Shown: in pieces, positions 46,910 through 55,775 of the stretch
How the letters are laid out: every line of letters starts with the position of its first letter
Position numbering within the stretch: position 1 is the first letter of the stretch
Assembly: GCA_900470805.1 (NCBI GenBank)
Contig: UCCA01000012.1
Location: 124,001-188,000 of the forward strand
Length of the DNA stretch: 64,000 nucleotides
From: Hyphomicrobiales bacterium
Lineage (GTDB): Bacteria > Pseudomonadota > Alphaproteobacteria > Rhizobiales > Rhizobiaceae
Direction: 5' to 3'
Made by a program: the position numbers and the translations under genes
Notes under the pieces: model-generated
Databases searched by the model: none
Told to the model about the DNA's origin: nothing
The model's input: the letters and a program-made list of their open reading frames with translations, nothing else

Positions 46910-47902
46910 TCAGGCGACGAGCGACAGCCGCTCCTTGGCAAGCAACTCGATGGAGTTCAGGCGTTCGGATGCAGTCAGCGCCGGCGTGTCGAGAATGAAT
47001 TCGCTCACTCCGAAAAGGGCGTGGAGTTCATCGAGCTCCTCGCGAATTTGCCTTGCGGTACCGTGCAGAACGGTCGGTACCTTTTCCTCTGTGTGGAAGT
47101 CCGCGAAGCCGGATTGCCGGGCGAATTCAGCGGCCTGCTCCTGGGTGCCGACATTGACGCTCTGGCCGTCGGGCAGAAATACCTTGACGATCCTGAGGTC
47201 GCCGACGCGCTCGCGCGCATGGTCCGCGCTATCGGCGGCGAACGCTGCCAGCGCCAGTATCGGCACTTTTCCATTCGTTGCGCGTCCGTAGGCCTCGAAC
47301 GTCCTGCGAAGATTGTCGCGGTCGCCGTTCAGATGGCCGGCAAACACCAGCGTCCAGCCCTGTCGAGCCGCCAGTTCGGCGCTGTCGACCGATGCGCCGA
47401 GCAGGAAGCGTTCTGGCGCCACGGATGGGACCGGTGTGGCCCTTGCCCGATCGGGATCGGGTTCTGCCGCTAGGTAAGCATTGATGTCGGCAAGCTGATC
47501 GGCGAAATCACGCCTGCGGGACGGATCCACCGACGACTGCAATGCCCGGGTGGCAACGGGAAAACCGCCCGGCGCCTTGCCAACACCGAGATCGACGCGG
47601 CCGGGGGCAAGCGAAGCAAGCAAGTTAAAGGTTTCTGCCACCTTGTAGGCGCTGTAATGCTGCAGCATGACGCCGCCTGAGCCGATACGGATTTTAGACG
47701 TTTTAGCAAGAAGATAGGCGATCAGTACCTCAGGAGCCGAGCTGGCGAGACCATCAATGTTATGATGCTCTGCCACCCAAAATCGGTGATAACCGAGTTG
47801 CTCCGCCCTCACGGCCAACTTTGCTGTCGCTTGCAGGCCTTGGCCGGCTGTTTGGCCGGACTCGACCGGACTTTTGTCCAGGAGGCTTAGTACGTAAGTC
47901 AT
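46910..47902 (-). CDS. Luciferase-like monooxygenase, MsnO8 type (330 aa)
   Basis: LLM-class flavin protein of the MsnO8/YhbW group: VLSLLDKSPVESGQTAGQGL, GYHRFWVAEHHNIDGLASSA, LLAKTSKIRIGSGGVMLQHY and LLASLAPGRVDLGVGKAPG are the characteristic blocks. The Met at 47902 is chosen because GGAGGG precedes it and because the upstream Met at 47926 abuts the 23-bp dyad that should be promoter/operator. It is the first gene of the nine-gene sulfur operon. Some proteins of this group may act on thioethers, but no substrate is established here. Confidence 0.87.
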   Translation of the reverse strand: MTYVLSLLDKSPVESGQTAGQGLQATAKLAVRAEQLGYHRFWVAEHHNIDGLASSAPEVLIAYLLAKTSKIRIGSGGVMLQHYSAYKVAETFNLLASLAPGRVDLGVGKAPGGFPVATRALQSSVDPSRRRDFADQLADINAYLAAEPDPDRARATPVPSVAPERFLLGASVDSAELAARQGWTLVFAGHLNGDRDNLRRTFEAYGRATNGKVPILALAAFAADSADHARERVGDLRIVKVFLPDGQSVNVGTQEQAAEFARQSGFADFHTEEKVPTVLHGTARQIREELDELHALFGVSEFILDTPALTASERLNSIELLAKERLSLVA

Positions 47903-47926
47903 AGCAGGCGATACCCTCCACATCAT

Positions 47927-47949
47927 TAGTCTATAAAATCAGTAGACAA
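47927..47949. promoter_or_regulatory. Dyad upstream of the sulfur-salvage operon
   Basis: GTCTA and TAGAC arms separated by nine bases lie in the frame TnGTCTATAA-N6-TnGACAA, the same outer bases and 23-bp size as the dyad at 26315-26337 (16 of 23 positions identical). The core is A/T-rich with TATAGA on the reverse strand as a possible -10 element. It lies directly before the first gene of the minus-strand operon. Confidence 0.55.
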
Positions 47950-48572
47950 AATGATTTATAAGGAAGGGTGTTCTCTTTCACGCGGGAGAAGGAGAAAAGT
48001 CGCTACCGATAGCGACAATGCAATGGTCAAATCGTTGCATTTGCCCAAACAGAGCGTCGTTACACGAAAAGAGCCGACCACGATGTCCGGGGCAAAAATT
48101 CAAAGAGGGAGGAGCGGTTCAAAAAGCGGGATATCGCTTGAGATCTTCTATTGGTTGTTGGCGCGGCATACGCGGGACGAAGGGCTGCACTGTCGCGATA
48201 ATTTTTAGACGGCGTGAATTATCCTGAAACCGCCTCGTCGACCGAAATCTGCGGGCCGTGGCCAGGCCGCTGACTATCTTGACCGCAGACCGGCTGTCTT
48301 GCGCGATACTCCACACACTTCCCGAACTCTTTATGGACATCAGATCGCGTTAACACTGATCCGGTGCCAATTCGCTTGCGCCACTGGCGCGAATCCCAGG
48401 ACGTTGCGATGCCCTAATCGAGACCAGTTTTTTCTCGGAGGTGGCAAGCAGCCTTCCGGAAGGGACAGTTGAACTACCGGCGGCCGGTAGCGCGGCAACG
48501 CGGCTTTGTCCGATGCTAGTCACAAGCATGCGATGCCCAACGAAAGGCCTTGCGGGAAAGTCACCTCCTTGA
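47950..48572. other. Intergenic region without a recognisable gene
   Basis: About 620 bases between the sulfur operon promoter and the tandem GntR genes. Open frames of up to 85 codons exist on both strands but have no ribosome site and no recognisable motif. I saw no transposon ends. A decayed gene is possible but not demonstrable by eye. Confidence 0.55.
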
Positions 48573-48604
48573 TTTGTCGGGGAATTTTGAGTATATCCGA
48601 CAAA
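48573..48604. promoter_or_regulatory. Inverted repeat TTTGTCGG-N16-CCGACAAA before the GntR pair
   Basis: A perfect 8-bp inverted repeat (48573-48580 and 48597-48604), 24 bases before the first gntR start. The half-site TTGTC/GACAA resembles elements bound by FadR-type GntR proteins, so autoregulation is plausible. Spacing differs from the 23-bp dyads elsewhere, so it is probably a different operator. Confidence 0.45.
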
Positions 48605-48627
48605 AGAGAAAACATCAGATCATCACT

Positions 48628-49296
48628 ATGCCGCAAGTTCATATCGACGAAACAATAGCAGAGAAAAGCTATCGGCGAATTCGAGCGGATATCATATTCG
48701 GTCGCCTTGTCCCGGGACAAAAACTCAAACTCGACAAGCTGAAAATCGGCTACGACACCAGCATCAGCACCCTACGCGAGGTGCTGAATGGCTTGGCGGC
48801 CGAGGGGCTTGTCGTGGCCGAAGAGCAAAAGGGATTCAAAGTCTCGCCTGTATCAGTCGCCGATCTAAAAGAAACAGCCGAGCTCAGACTTCTTCTGGAG
48901 ACGCATGCTCTCGACCAGTCATTCGTCGATGGTGATGTAGACTGGGAAGCAACGCTTGTCGCGGCCCACCACAAGCTGGCGCGGATGGAACAGGTGATGG
49001 CATCTGGAGACACCAGCGGAACGGAAGATTGGAAGCGCTACGACTGGGAATTCCACCAAGCCCTGATCGCAGCTTGCGGCTCTACGTTGCTGATGGAAAC
49101 GCACTCCGTAATTTTCGATCGATATCTACGGTACCAGATGATCGCCTTGTCTTATCGAGGCGATGTTGCAGCGACTGAGCATCAGCAGCTATTGGATGCC
49201 GCCCTGCGGCGAGACGCTGAAGTCGCCAAAGGTATTCTCAAGCAACATATACAAGGTGGCGTAGAGCATGCTCTGGCAAGAGGAAAGCTGACGTAG
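48628..49296 (+). CDS. GntR/FadR-family regulator, copy 1 (FCD domain, 222 aa)
   Basis: The winged HTH (SYRRIRADIIFGRLVPGQKL, STLREVLNGLAAEGLVVAEE) is followed by an FCD domain with KRYDWEFHQALIAACGS and an H-bearing C-terminal helix. ATG 48628 is used; the frame is open for 26 further codons upstream but only from a TTG. The gene and its neighbour at 49299 are tandem paralogues separated by two bases. Being next to quiC and the quinate/shikimate import genes, they probably respond to a hydroaromatic acid or protocatechuate. Confidence 0.88.
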   Translation: MPQVHIDETIAEKSYRRIRADIIFGRLVPGQKLKLDKLKIGYDTSISTLREVLNGLAAEGLVVAEEQKGFKVSPVSVADLKETAELRLLLETHALDQSFVDGDVDWEATLVAAHHKLARMEQVMASGDTSGTEDWKRYDWEFHQALIAACGSTLLMETHSVIFDRYLRYQMIALSYRGDVAATEHQQLLDAALRRDAEVAKGILKQHIQGGVEHALARGKLT

Positions 49297-49298
49297 AG

Positions 49299-49973
49299 AT
49301 GTTGAACAAGTTCGCGGGCACAGCCGAGACGATCAGCGACGTGGTATTCCGGCAGCTTCGCCAGGACATCATCTCCGGCACGCTGCCGCCAGGCGCGAAG
49401 ATAAAGCTGGAGCAGGCCAAGGAACGCTACTCCATCGGAATATCATCGCTGCGCGAAATCCTCAGCCGGCTGGCCACGGAGAATCTGGTCGTTGCCGAGG
49501 GGCAAAGGGGCTTCGAAGTCAGCCCCGCCTCACGGCAGGAACTTCTGGAACTGGCCGACCTCAGGATTGTCTTGGAGACGCATGCGATCGAGCTTTCCTT
49601 CGTAGCGGGCAACCTTGAATGGGAAGGGCGTGTGGTTGCCGCGCACCATCGCGTCGCGGCCGCCGAACGAAAGCTACTCGAAGGCGATATGTCGCGAACT
49701 GTCGATTGGGTCCGTTGTGATTGGGAATTTCACCAGGCGATCGTCTCGGCCTGCAATTCATCGACATTAATGGCGACGCTATCGTCGGTCTTCGACCGTT
49801 TTCTTCGATACCACATGCTAGCCGAAAGTTTTCGTGGCAGACCCGTGGTTGAAGACCACAAGCTCCTCTTTGATCTTTCGCTCAAACGCGATGTAGCCGG
49901 CGCGATCGCCGTCGTCAGGAGACATGTTCTAAGCGGCGTCGAACATGTGTTGAAAAGTGGAAAGATACCCTGA
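49299..49973 (+). CDS. GntR/FadR-family regulator, copy 2 (FCD domain, 224 aa)
   Basis: Same architecture as copy 1, with extensive similarity: LRQDIISGTLPPGAKIKLEQ, SSLREILSRLATENLVVAEGQRGFEVSP, CDWEFHQAIVSACNS and SVFDRFLRYHML. Differences in the recognition helix (ISSLREILS against ISTLREVLN) are small, so the pair may bind the same site or form heterodimers. It is convergent with quiC, whose stop lies seven bases beyond. Confidence 0.88.
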   Translation: MLNKFAGTAETISDVVFRQLRQDIISGTLPPGAKIKLEQAKERYSIGISSLREILSRLATENLVVAEGQRGFEVSPASRQELLELADLRIVLETHAIELSFVAGNLEWEGRVVAAHHRVAAAERKLLEGDMSRTVDWVRCDWEFHQAIVSACNSSTLMATLSSVFDRFLRYHMLAESFRGRPVVEDHKLLFDLSLKRDVAGAIAVVRRHVLSGVEHVLKSGKIP

Positions 49974-49979
49974 TTTCGC

Positions 49980-51875
49980 TTAGAGCGCGTCCTTCGGGAG
50001 TCCTTCGGGACGCATCTGCTTTTTGAGCGCGGCAATTCGGAAAATGGCATTCGCAGCACCGTAGCCGCGGTAACCGCGGCGTTCGACAACCTCGAAAAAG
50101 AATCCCTCCCCATAAGTGCCGCTATAGAGCTGGAAATACTCGCCGTGGTCGTCGCGATCGTACAGGATGTTCCTGGCCTTCATTCTCTCGGTCAACTCCG
50201 GGTCAAGGCCGAACCGAGCCTCGACGTCGTCATAGTAATTTGAAGATATGTGCAGCGATTTGAACCCGCAGCGCGACAGGCTCGCTGCGGTCTCGAATAT
50301 GTCTTTCGTCTCGAACGCAATATGCTGGATGCCGGATCCGAACTTCTCGGCGATAAAATGTCCCGCCAGCGTTCGGCGGTTCTCGGCACCGTTCATGGTG
50401 ATCCGCAGCGTACCGGTGTTGTTCTCGACGACTTGGCTGCGCACCACGCCCGCCGGATCGATAATGTCGACCATTGGGGTTTTATGTGCGTCGAAAATCG
50501 AGGTGTAGAATAGCAGCCACGTCAACATTTCGTCGTAGGAAACGGTCTGCGCGACATGGTCGATGCGCATTAGGCCAACCGATGTCAAATCGCCTTCGTC
50601 CGCTTCTGGCCGAAAATCGATTTCAGAGAAGCGCCCCAGGGGTGTCTTCTCGTCAATGAGATAGATCACTCCACCGCCAACGCCTCTGATGGCGGGGAGT
50701 TGCAATTCGCCGTCCTGCACAGGTTGGGCGAAAGGCTCGGCATCCAGCGCAATAGCTCTTTCTTGCGCCTTGCTGGCATCGTCGACAAGCAGCGCAATCG
50801 CGTACGCGAAGGTGCCATGCACGGCATATGCCGCGCCCGCGAAGCCGGCCTGATCGATATTGACCAGAATCTTGATCCCGCCCTGCTCGAAGAGAACCAC
50901 GCTCTTGGTGCGATGAACGGCCGTTTTGCGGAAGCCGAGCGCCCGGAGGAGAGCCATCAGTTCAGTGGATTCGTCCAGATCCGTGGCAAATTCCACGAAC
51001 GCTACCCCGCTGACGTCCGCACGTTCCGGCATCGCCGCACCCGCGAGATAATCGGCACCCAGATTGCGGCGCACCTGATCGCCAAGATAAATCAGCGATC
51101 GGTGACCATCGGCCGCAATGGCTCGAGATGAACCACCCCGGAACTGGTCGTTGAATATTTCGAGCGAGAAATATCCATCATAGCCTGTCGCGGCGACCGC
51201 CTCCGTGAAAGCTGTAACCGGAAGGTCGCCCTCGCCGGGCATGTTGCGGAAGTGTCGGCTCCAGTAAAGCAGATCCATGTCGATCAACGGAGCATCGGCC
51301 AACTGCACGATGAAGATTTTCTCCCTGGGAATCGACCGTATCGAATTGACATCGATCTTGCGCGACAGTGTGTGAAAACTGTCGAGGATGAGCCCTATAT
51401 TCGGATGATCGGCTCGCCTCACGATTTCCCATGCATCGCGATGGTCGTTAATGTGGCGCCCCCAGGCCAGCGCTTCGTAACCCACCCGCAATCCACGCTT
51501 GGCGGCGCGCTCGCCAAGCTCGCGAAAATCCGCGGCGGCGCGATCAATGCCGCCCTGCGCCGCTGGTGAGACGTTCGAGCAAACGAGCACCAGATCAGTG
51601 CCTAGTTCCTGCATCAGGTCGAACTTGCGTTCCGCTCGATCGAAGGTCCGGCTTCTATGCGGCTCAGGCATGCCCTCGAAGTCGCGGAAGGGCTGAAAAA
51701 GCGTGATCTCAAGACCATGATCCCGCGCCAATCGCCCGACATCCGCAGGGCTGCCGTCAAACGCAAGAAAGTCGTTCTCGAAAATCTCGACGCCTTCAAA
51801 TCCGGCTCGCGCTATTGCCTCGAGTTTCTCGGGAAGTTCGCCGCTAATCGTCACTGTCGCAATCGAGGTTTTCAT
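49980..51875 (-). CDS. quiC: 3-dehydroshikimate dehydratase QuiC (fused sugar-isomerase and HPPD-like domains)
   Basis: Converts 3-dehydroshikimate to protocatechuate. The N-terminal half (about 1-280) is an AP-endonuclease/sugar-isomerase TIM barrel (ARAGFEGVEIFENDFLAFDG, LVLVCSNVSP, YEALAWGRHINDH, GLILDSFHTLSR). The C-terminal half is a VOC/4-hydroxyphenylpyruvate-dioxygenase-like domain (RIDHVAQTV, GSGIQHIAFETKDIF, GEGFFFEVVERRGYRGYG). This fusion, 631 aa here, is the form found in Pseudomonas QuiC1-type enzymes. ATG 51875 follows AAAGGCTTTGGA; an upstream extension of 39 residues is unlikely. It is divergent from the importer genes. Confidence 0.9.
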   Translation of the reverse strand: MKTSIATVTISGELPEKLEAIARAGFEGVEIFENDFLAFDGSPADVGRLARDHGLEITLFQPFRDFEGMPEPHRSRTFDRAERKFDLMQELGTDLVLVCSNVSPAAQGGIDRAAADFRELGERAAKRGLRVGYEALAWGRHINDHRDAWEIVRRADHPNIGLILDSFHTLSRKIDVNSIRSIPREKIFIVQLADAPLIDMDLLYWSRHFRNMPGEGDLPVTAFTEAVAATGYDGYFSLEIFNDQFRGGSSRAIAADGHRSLIYLGDQVRRNLGADYLAGAAMPERADVSGVAFVEFATDLDESTELMALLRALGFRKTAVHRTKSVVLFEQGGIKILVNIDQAGFAGAAYAVHGTFAYAIALLVDDASKAQERAIALDAEPFAQPVQDGELQLPAIRGVGGGVIYLIDEKTPLGRFSEIDFRPEADEGDLTSVGLMRIDHVAQTVSYDEMLTWLLFYTSIFDAHKTPMVDIIDPAGVVRSQVVENNTGTLRITMNGAENRRTLAGHFIAEKFGSGIQHIAFETKDIFETAASLSRCGFKSLHISSNYYDDVEARFGLDPELTERMKARNILYDRDDHGEYFQLYSGTYGEGFFFEVVERRGYRGYGAANAIFRIAALKKQMRPEGLPKDAL

Positions 51876-51997
51876 TCCAAAGCCTTTCCGCGTGGAACGG
51901 GATGAAATCCACGCGCCACGCACACGAGACAAATGCCGGCAGAAAGCGATCACCACTATTATCACGAATGCTGATCTATTTTCAATTAGCATGGCAT

Positions 51998-52014
51998 ATC
52001 ATAAATTATCTGAT
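51998..52014. promoter_or_regulatory. Imperfect palindrome between quiC and the importer genes
   Basis: ATCATAAATTATCTGAT is symmetric at 12 of 16 paired positions and sits near the middle of the 253-base divergent region. It could be bound by the GntR pair, but it does not match the dyad before those genes. The support is weak. Confidence 0.3.
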
Positions 52015-52128
52015 GTTTTCAAAAAACTCTGTTGATCTGTTCCCCTCTCTCTGGCAATCATGTCACCCACAGTCAGAGGCGAGGATGGCTGCCCGGTCGA
52101 ACGACCGTAAAAGAGGAGGAGGAATGAC

Positions 52129-52959
52129 ATGTTCAAATCTATGCTCACACGCCGAAACGCTTTGCTCGCGGCCGCAGCCGTGGCGACATCTTTTGTACTT
52201 GCACAGCCAGCCGCGGCGGTAACGCCCGAAGAAATCAAGGCTCGCGGCAAACTCATCGTTGGGATTCAGGGCGATAACCCGCCGTGGGGGTTCGTTACCA
52301 GCGGCGGCAAGCAGGACGGCCTCGATGCCGACATTGCGACGCTGTTCGCCAAGGAACTTGGGGTCGAGGTCGAGTTCGTGCCACTTGAGGTCAACAACCG
52401 TATTCCGGCGCTGACAGCGGGCCGCGTCGATCTTCTGTTTGCCACCATGGCCATGCTGCCCGACCGCGCCAAGGCTGTGCAGTTCAGCAAGCCCTATGTC
52501 GCTAACGCAATCGTCCTGATCGGGCCGAAATCAGCCGAGATCAAGACAAATGCCGATATGGCGAAGTTCACCGTCGGAGTGGCGAAAGGCGCAGCCCAGG
52601 ACACGCAGGTGACCAAGAATGCGCCTGAAGGAACCACGATCCGCCGTTATGACGGCGATGCCGCAAGCGTGCAGGCCCTGGTGTCCGGGCAGGTCGAAAC
52701 GTTGGGCGGAAATATCTTCTATATGGACCGCGTGGAGAAGGCTCGTCCCGGCGAGTTCGAAAACAAGCTGGAATTCCAGAAGCTTTACAACGGCGCCTGC
52801 ACCCGCCTCGGCGAAAAGGAAATCAATGCTGCGCTGAACGCCTTCGTCGACAAGATCAAGGCCAACGGCGAGCTCAAGACGGTTTACGACAAGTGGATGA
52901 AGGTGCCGGTTCCGGAGTTTCCTGCCAGCCTTGAAGGTATCCCGTTCGTCGCGAAGTAA
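52129..52959 (+). CDS. ABC substrate-binding protein of the quinate/shikimate locus (276 aa)
   Basis: SBP_bac_3 family with a Sec signal (RRNALLAAAAVATSFVLA, cut near AAA-VTP). The mature protein opens GKLIVGIQGDNPPWGFVT and has GLDADIATLFAKELG, NNRIPALTAGRVDLLFATMA and FSKPYVANAIVLI. Proteins of this family usually bind polar amino acids. Here all neighbours handle hydroaromatic acids, so quinate, shikimate or dehydroshikimate is the inferred ligand. The ribosome site AGGAGGAGGAA is strong. It is the first gene of a six-gene operon with aroQ, permeases, ATPase and the AroE-like gene. Confidence 0.85.
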   Translation: MFKSMLTRRNALLAAAAVATSFVLAQPAAAVTPEEIKARGKLIVGIQGDNPPWGFVTSGGKQDGLDADIATLFAKELGVEVEFVPLEVNNRIPALTAGRVDLLFATMAMLPDRAKAVQFSKPYVANAIVLIGPKSAEIKTNADMAKFTVGVAKGAAQDTQVTKNAPEGTTIRRYDGDAASVQALVSGQVETLGGNIFYMDRVEKARPGEFENKLEFQKLYNGACTRLGEKEINAALNAFVDKIKANGELKTVYDKWMKVPVPEFPASLEGIPFVAK

Positions 52960-53066
52960 GAGCCTTGCGTTGAGGACCCCAGCAAAGACGGGTATCGCCA
53001 ACGATGCCCGTCAGCTCCATTGCCTTGTTAAAAGACCGGCTTCGATCCGTGTCCGGAATCGCGCTC

Positions 53067-53510
53067 ATGAACAAACCGATTTTTGTCCTCAATGGACCAA
53101 ATCTCAATCTTCTCGGACAACGTGAGCCTAGCATATACGGCACGACGTCGCTCGCGGATATCCGTCTGCGATGCATCGAGAAAGCCAAGATCTTGGGCTT
53201 TGAGATCGAATTCAGGCAGACCAATTTCGAGGGCGAATTGGTAGAGAGCGTGCATCAGGCCCGCATCGATGCCTGTGGCATCATCATAAATCCGGCGGCT
53301 TATACGTTCACGTCGATCGCGCTTCTCGATGCTTTGAAGACCTTCGAACCGCCTAAGATCGAGCTGCATATCTCGAATGTGCATGCGCGCGAGAGTATCT
53401 ACCATAACTCCTTGATCTCCCGTGTCGCCACGGCGGTCATGATCGGCTTTGGTGCCGATGGATACGAGTTGGCCATCCAGGCGATGGCAGGAATGGTCAA
53501 GCCGCAGTGA
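53067..53510 (+). CDS. aroQ: Type II 3-dehydroquinate dehydratase AroQ (catabolic copy)
   Basis: Converts 3-dehydroquinate to 3-dehydroshikimate. 147 aa, the standard length. PNLNLLGQREPSIYG carries the catalytic Tyr and lid Arg, IELHISNVHARESIYHNS the His and Arg of the active site, and the end AIQAM is typical. ATG 53067 (MNKPIFVLNGPNLNLLG) is preferred over an upstream ATG. It lies inside a transporter operon between the binding protein and the permeases, so it is very probably the catabolic enzyme supplying QuiC rather than a biosynthetic copy. Confidence 0.92.
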   Translation: MNKPIFVLNGPNLNLLGQREPSIYGTTSLADIRLRCIEKAKILGFEIEFRQTNFEGELVESVHQARIDACGIIINPAAYTFTSIALLDALKTFEPPKIELHISNVHARESIYHNSLISRVATAVMIGFGADGYELAIQAMAGMVKPQ

Positions 53511-53541
53511 ACGTCGGAAACCCCGGACCGGAAGCATCGCC

Positions 53542-54210
53542 ATGAACTACCAATTGGATTTCACGCCGGTGATAGATGGCCTGCCAAGCCTTCTGCTCGG
53601 TTGTCTGGGCACGCTGCTGCTGGCGATCTGCGGGATGCTCCTCGCTATCGTGATCGGCATCGGCGGCGTCGTCTTGCGGGATTCGCCGCTAAAGCCCGTC
53701 CGGTGGCTGATCATCTCCTTCGTCGAGATCATCCGCAACACACCGTTTCTGGTCCAGATATTCTTTGTCTACTTCGCTCTGCCGTTGATCGGCGTCAGGC
53801 TGGACCCGACGCCAACCGCAATCATCGCGCTGGGCATCAATGGTGGCGCCTATGCGATCGAGATTATCCGCGGGGGCGTCCAGTCGATCCCGAAGGGACA
53901 GATGGAAGCCGGCTTGGCCCTTGGTCTTCATAAGGCTCAGGTCTTCCGGTTCATCATCCTTAAACCTGCGCTGAGAGCGATATACCCGTCGCTGACCAGT
54001 CAATTCGTCCTGTTGACACTGTCCACCAGCATCGCCTCGGCGATCTCGGCATACGAGCTGACGTCCGTCTCCCAGCGCATAGAGTCCGAAAGTTTCCGTA
54101 GCTTCGAGGTCTATTTCACGGTGACAGCTTTATATCTCGTGATGTCCTGGCTGATGATGCGCCTGTTCGCGTTGTTTTCGACCCACTACTTCAAATATCC
54201 GGTCAAGTAG
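53542..54210 (+). CDS. Polar-amino-acid-type ABC permease 1
   Basis: 222 aa HisM/GlnP-type permease with about five helices. The start at 53542 reads [20 protein letters not shown]. Family segments are [40 protein letters not shown] and the EAA loop [20 protein letters not shown]. It forms a heterodimer with the permease at 54220. Confidence 0.9.
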   Translation: MNYQLDFTPVIDGLPSLLLGCLGTLLLAICGMLLAIVIGIGGVVLRDSPLKPVRWLIISFVEIIRNTPFLVQIFFVYFALPLIGVRLDPTPTAIIALGINGGAYAIEIIRGGVQSIPKGQMEAGLALGLHKAQVFRFIILKPALRAIYPSLTSQFVLLTLSTSIASAISAYELTSVSQRIESESFRSFEVYFTVTALYLVMSWLMMRLFALFSTHYFKYPVK

Positions 54211-54219
54211 GAGGATTTC

Positions 54220-54861
54220 ATGGGTCACGAAGAATTCGTCTTCCTTCTGATCGGCCTGAAATGGACAGTGGTGCTATCCGCGGTGGGCTTCGCATTCGGT
54301 TGTGCGGCCGGCCTCTGCGTTGCGCTCGCGAGGACGTCGGGGCTTTCGTTGCTGGAGCGCGTGACCGCCGGTTACATCGCGGTCTTCCAGGGCACGCCGC
54401 TGCTGATGCAGCTTTTCGTGGTATACTACGGTTTGGCGCTGATCGGCCTGAAGCTCGACTCGTGGGTGGCCGTAGCAATCGGCCTGACGCTGCACGCCAG
54501 CGCCTATCTCGGCGAGATCTGGCGCGGATCGATCGAGGCCGTGCCGCAAGGTCAGACCGAAGCGGCGAAGGCTCTCAGCCTGAAGTACCTGTCGCGCATG
54601 CGCGACGTCGTCCTGCCGCAAGCGTTGCGCATCTCCCTGCCTGCAACGATCGGCTTTCTGGTGCAACTGATCAAGGGTACCTCGCTTGCGTCGATCGTCG
54701 GCTTCACCGAGCTAACCCGGGCCGGCAACATCATTTCCAATCAGATATTCCAGCCATTGACCGTCTTCGGGATTGTCGGCGCGCTGTATTTTCTGATGTG
54801 CCTGCCACTCACGATGCTCGGCGCACGATTGGAGCGACGTTTCGCGGCCTCTGCTCGCTGA
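54220..54861 (+). CDS. Polar-amino-acid-type ABC permease 2
   Basis: 213 aa. [20 protein letters not shown] is the conserved first loop region (written [14 protein letters not shown] here). [20 protein letters not shown] and the EAA loop [20 protein letters not shown] follow, then [25 protein letters not shown] lies six bases before the ATG. It pairs with the permease at 53542. Confidence 0.9.
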   Translation: MGHEEFVFLLIGLKWTVVLSAVGFAFGCAAGLCVALARTSGLSLLERVTAGYIAVFQGTPLLMQLFVVYYGLALIGLKLDSWVAVAIGLTLHASAYLGEIWRGSIEAVPQGQTEAAKALSLKYLSRMRDVVLPQALRISLPATIGFLVQLIKGTSLASIVGFTELTRAGNIISNQIFQPLTVFGIVGALYFLMCLPLTMLGARLERRFAASAR

Positions 54862-54908
54862 TCGGGCTCTGCCACAAGCAATTCTGCCACTATCGACGGA
54901 GTTTGACG

Positions 54909-55673
54909 ATGACCGATTCAAATCCTGCCCAGACCGGTGAGACGATGATCAGCATGGAACGGGTAGAGAAGTGGTACGGCAGCTTCCAGGCTCTCCAAGA
55001 CATCACCCTTACCGTGCGTAGCGGCGAACGAATTGTGCTGTGTGGTCCATCAGGCAGCGGCAAATCAACCCTCATCCGATGCATCAATCATCTGGAGACA
55101 TACCAGAAGGGCGAAATTCGCGTCGGCGGCATTCTCTTGGGAAACCAGGCCAAAGCCATCGACGCAATTCGGCGCGAAGTTGGGATGGTCTTTCAACAGT
55201 TCAATCTCTTTCCGCACCTGACGGTGCTGCAGAATTGCATGCTGGCGCCTATCAGAGTGACGGGGATCAGCAAGGCGGACGCCGAGCAAAGAGCCCGCAC
55301 ACTTCTTGAGCGCGTCAAGATCGCCGAGCAGGCGGATAAATATCCGGCGCAACTATCGGGAGGACAGCAGCAGCGCGTTGCCATTGCCCGCGCGCTCTGC
55401 ATGCGCCCGAAAGTGATGCTGTTCGACGAACCGACGTCAGCTCTTGATCCAGAGATGGTCAAGGAGGTCTTGGATACGATGATCGGTCTGGCGGACGAAG
55501 GCATGACGATGATTTGCGTGACTCACGAGATGGGATTTGCACGCCAGGTGGCCGACCGCGTGATCTTCATGGCAAGCGGCGCGATCGTCGAGGAAGCAAC
55601 GCCCGCCGAATTCTTCACAAACCCGCGACACGAAAGAACCAGGAAATTCCTCGGTGAGATCCTGCGGAATTGA
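54909..55673 (+). CDS. Polar-amino-acid-type ABC ATPase
   Basis: 254 aa GlnQ-type ATPase. The ATG at 54909 ([20 protein letters not shown]) is chosen because of CGGAG upstream and because the longer open frame before it overlaps the permease gene. Walker [15 protein letters not shown]-loop [14 protein letters not shown], signature [15 protein letters not shown], Walker [14 protein letters not shown] and H-loop CVTHEMG are all intact. It completes the importer of the quinate/shikimate operon. Confidence 0.92.
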   Translation: MTDSNPAQTGETMISMERVEKWYGSFQALQDITLTVRSGERIVLCGPSGSGKSTLIRCINHLETYQKGEIRVGGILLGNQAKAIDAIRREVGMVFQQFNLFPHLTVLQNCMLAPIRVTGISKADAEQRARTLLERVKIAEQADKYPAQLSGGQQQRVAIARALCMRPKVMLFDEPTSALDPEMVKEVLDTMIGLADEGMTMICVTHEMGFARQVADRVIFMASGAIVEEATPAEFFTNPRHERTRKFLGEILRN

Positions 55674-55775
55674 GGGGACAACCCGCGACGCAGACGATCG
55701 CGCCGCCGACAATTGCAATCCTCGATGAGCGCCCGTTTTGGCGTTCTCAATCGTTGACTAAAAGAAACGAACATC

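Noticed and set aside
47950..48572. Transposase remnant or small genes between the sulfur operon and the GntR pair
   Set aside because: The open frames lack ribosome sites and recognisable motifs, and I found no terminal inverted repeats or target duplications.
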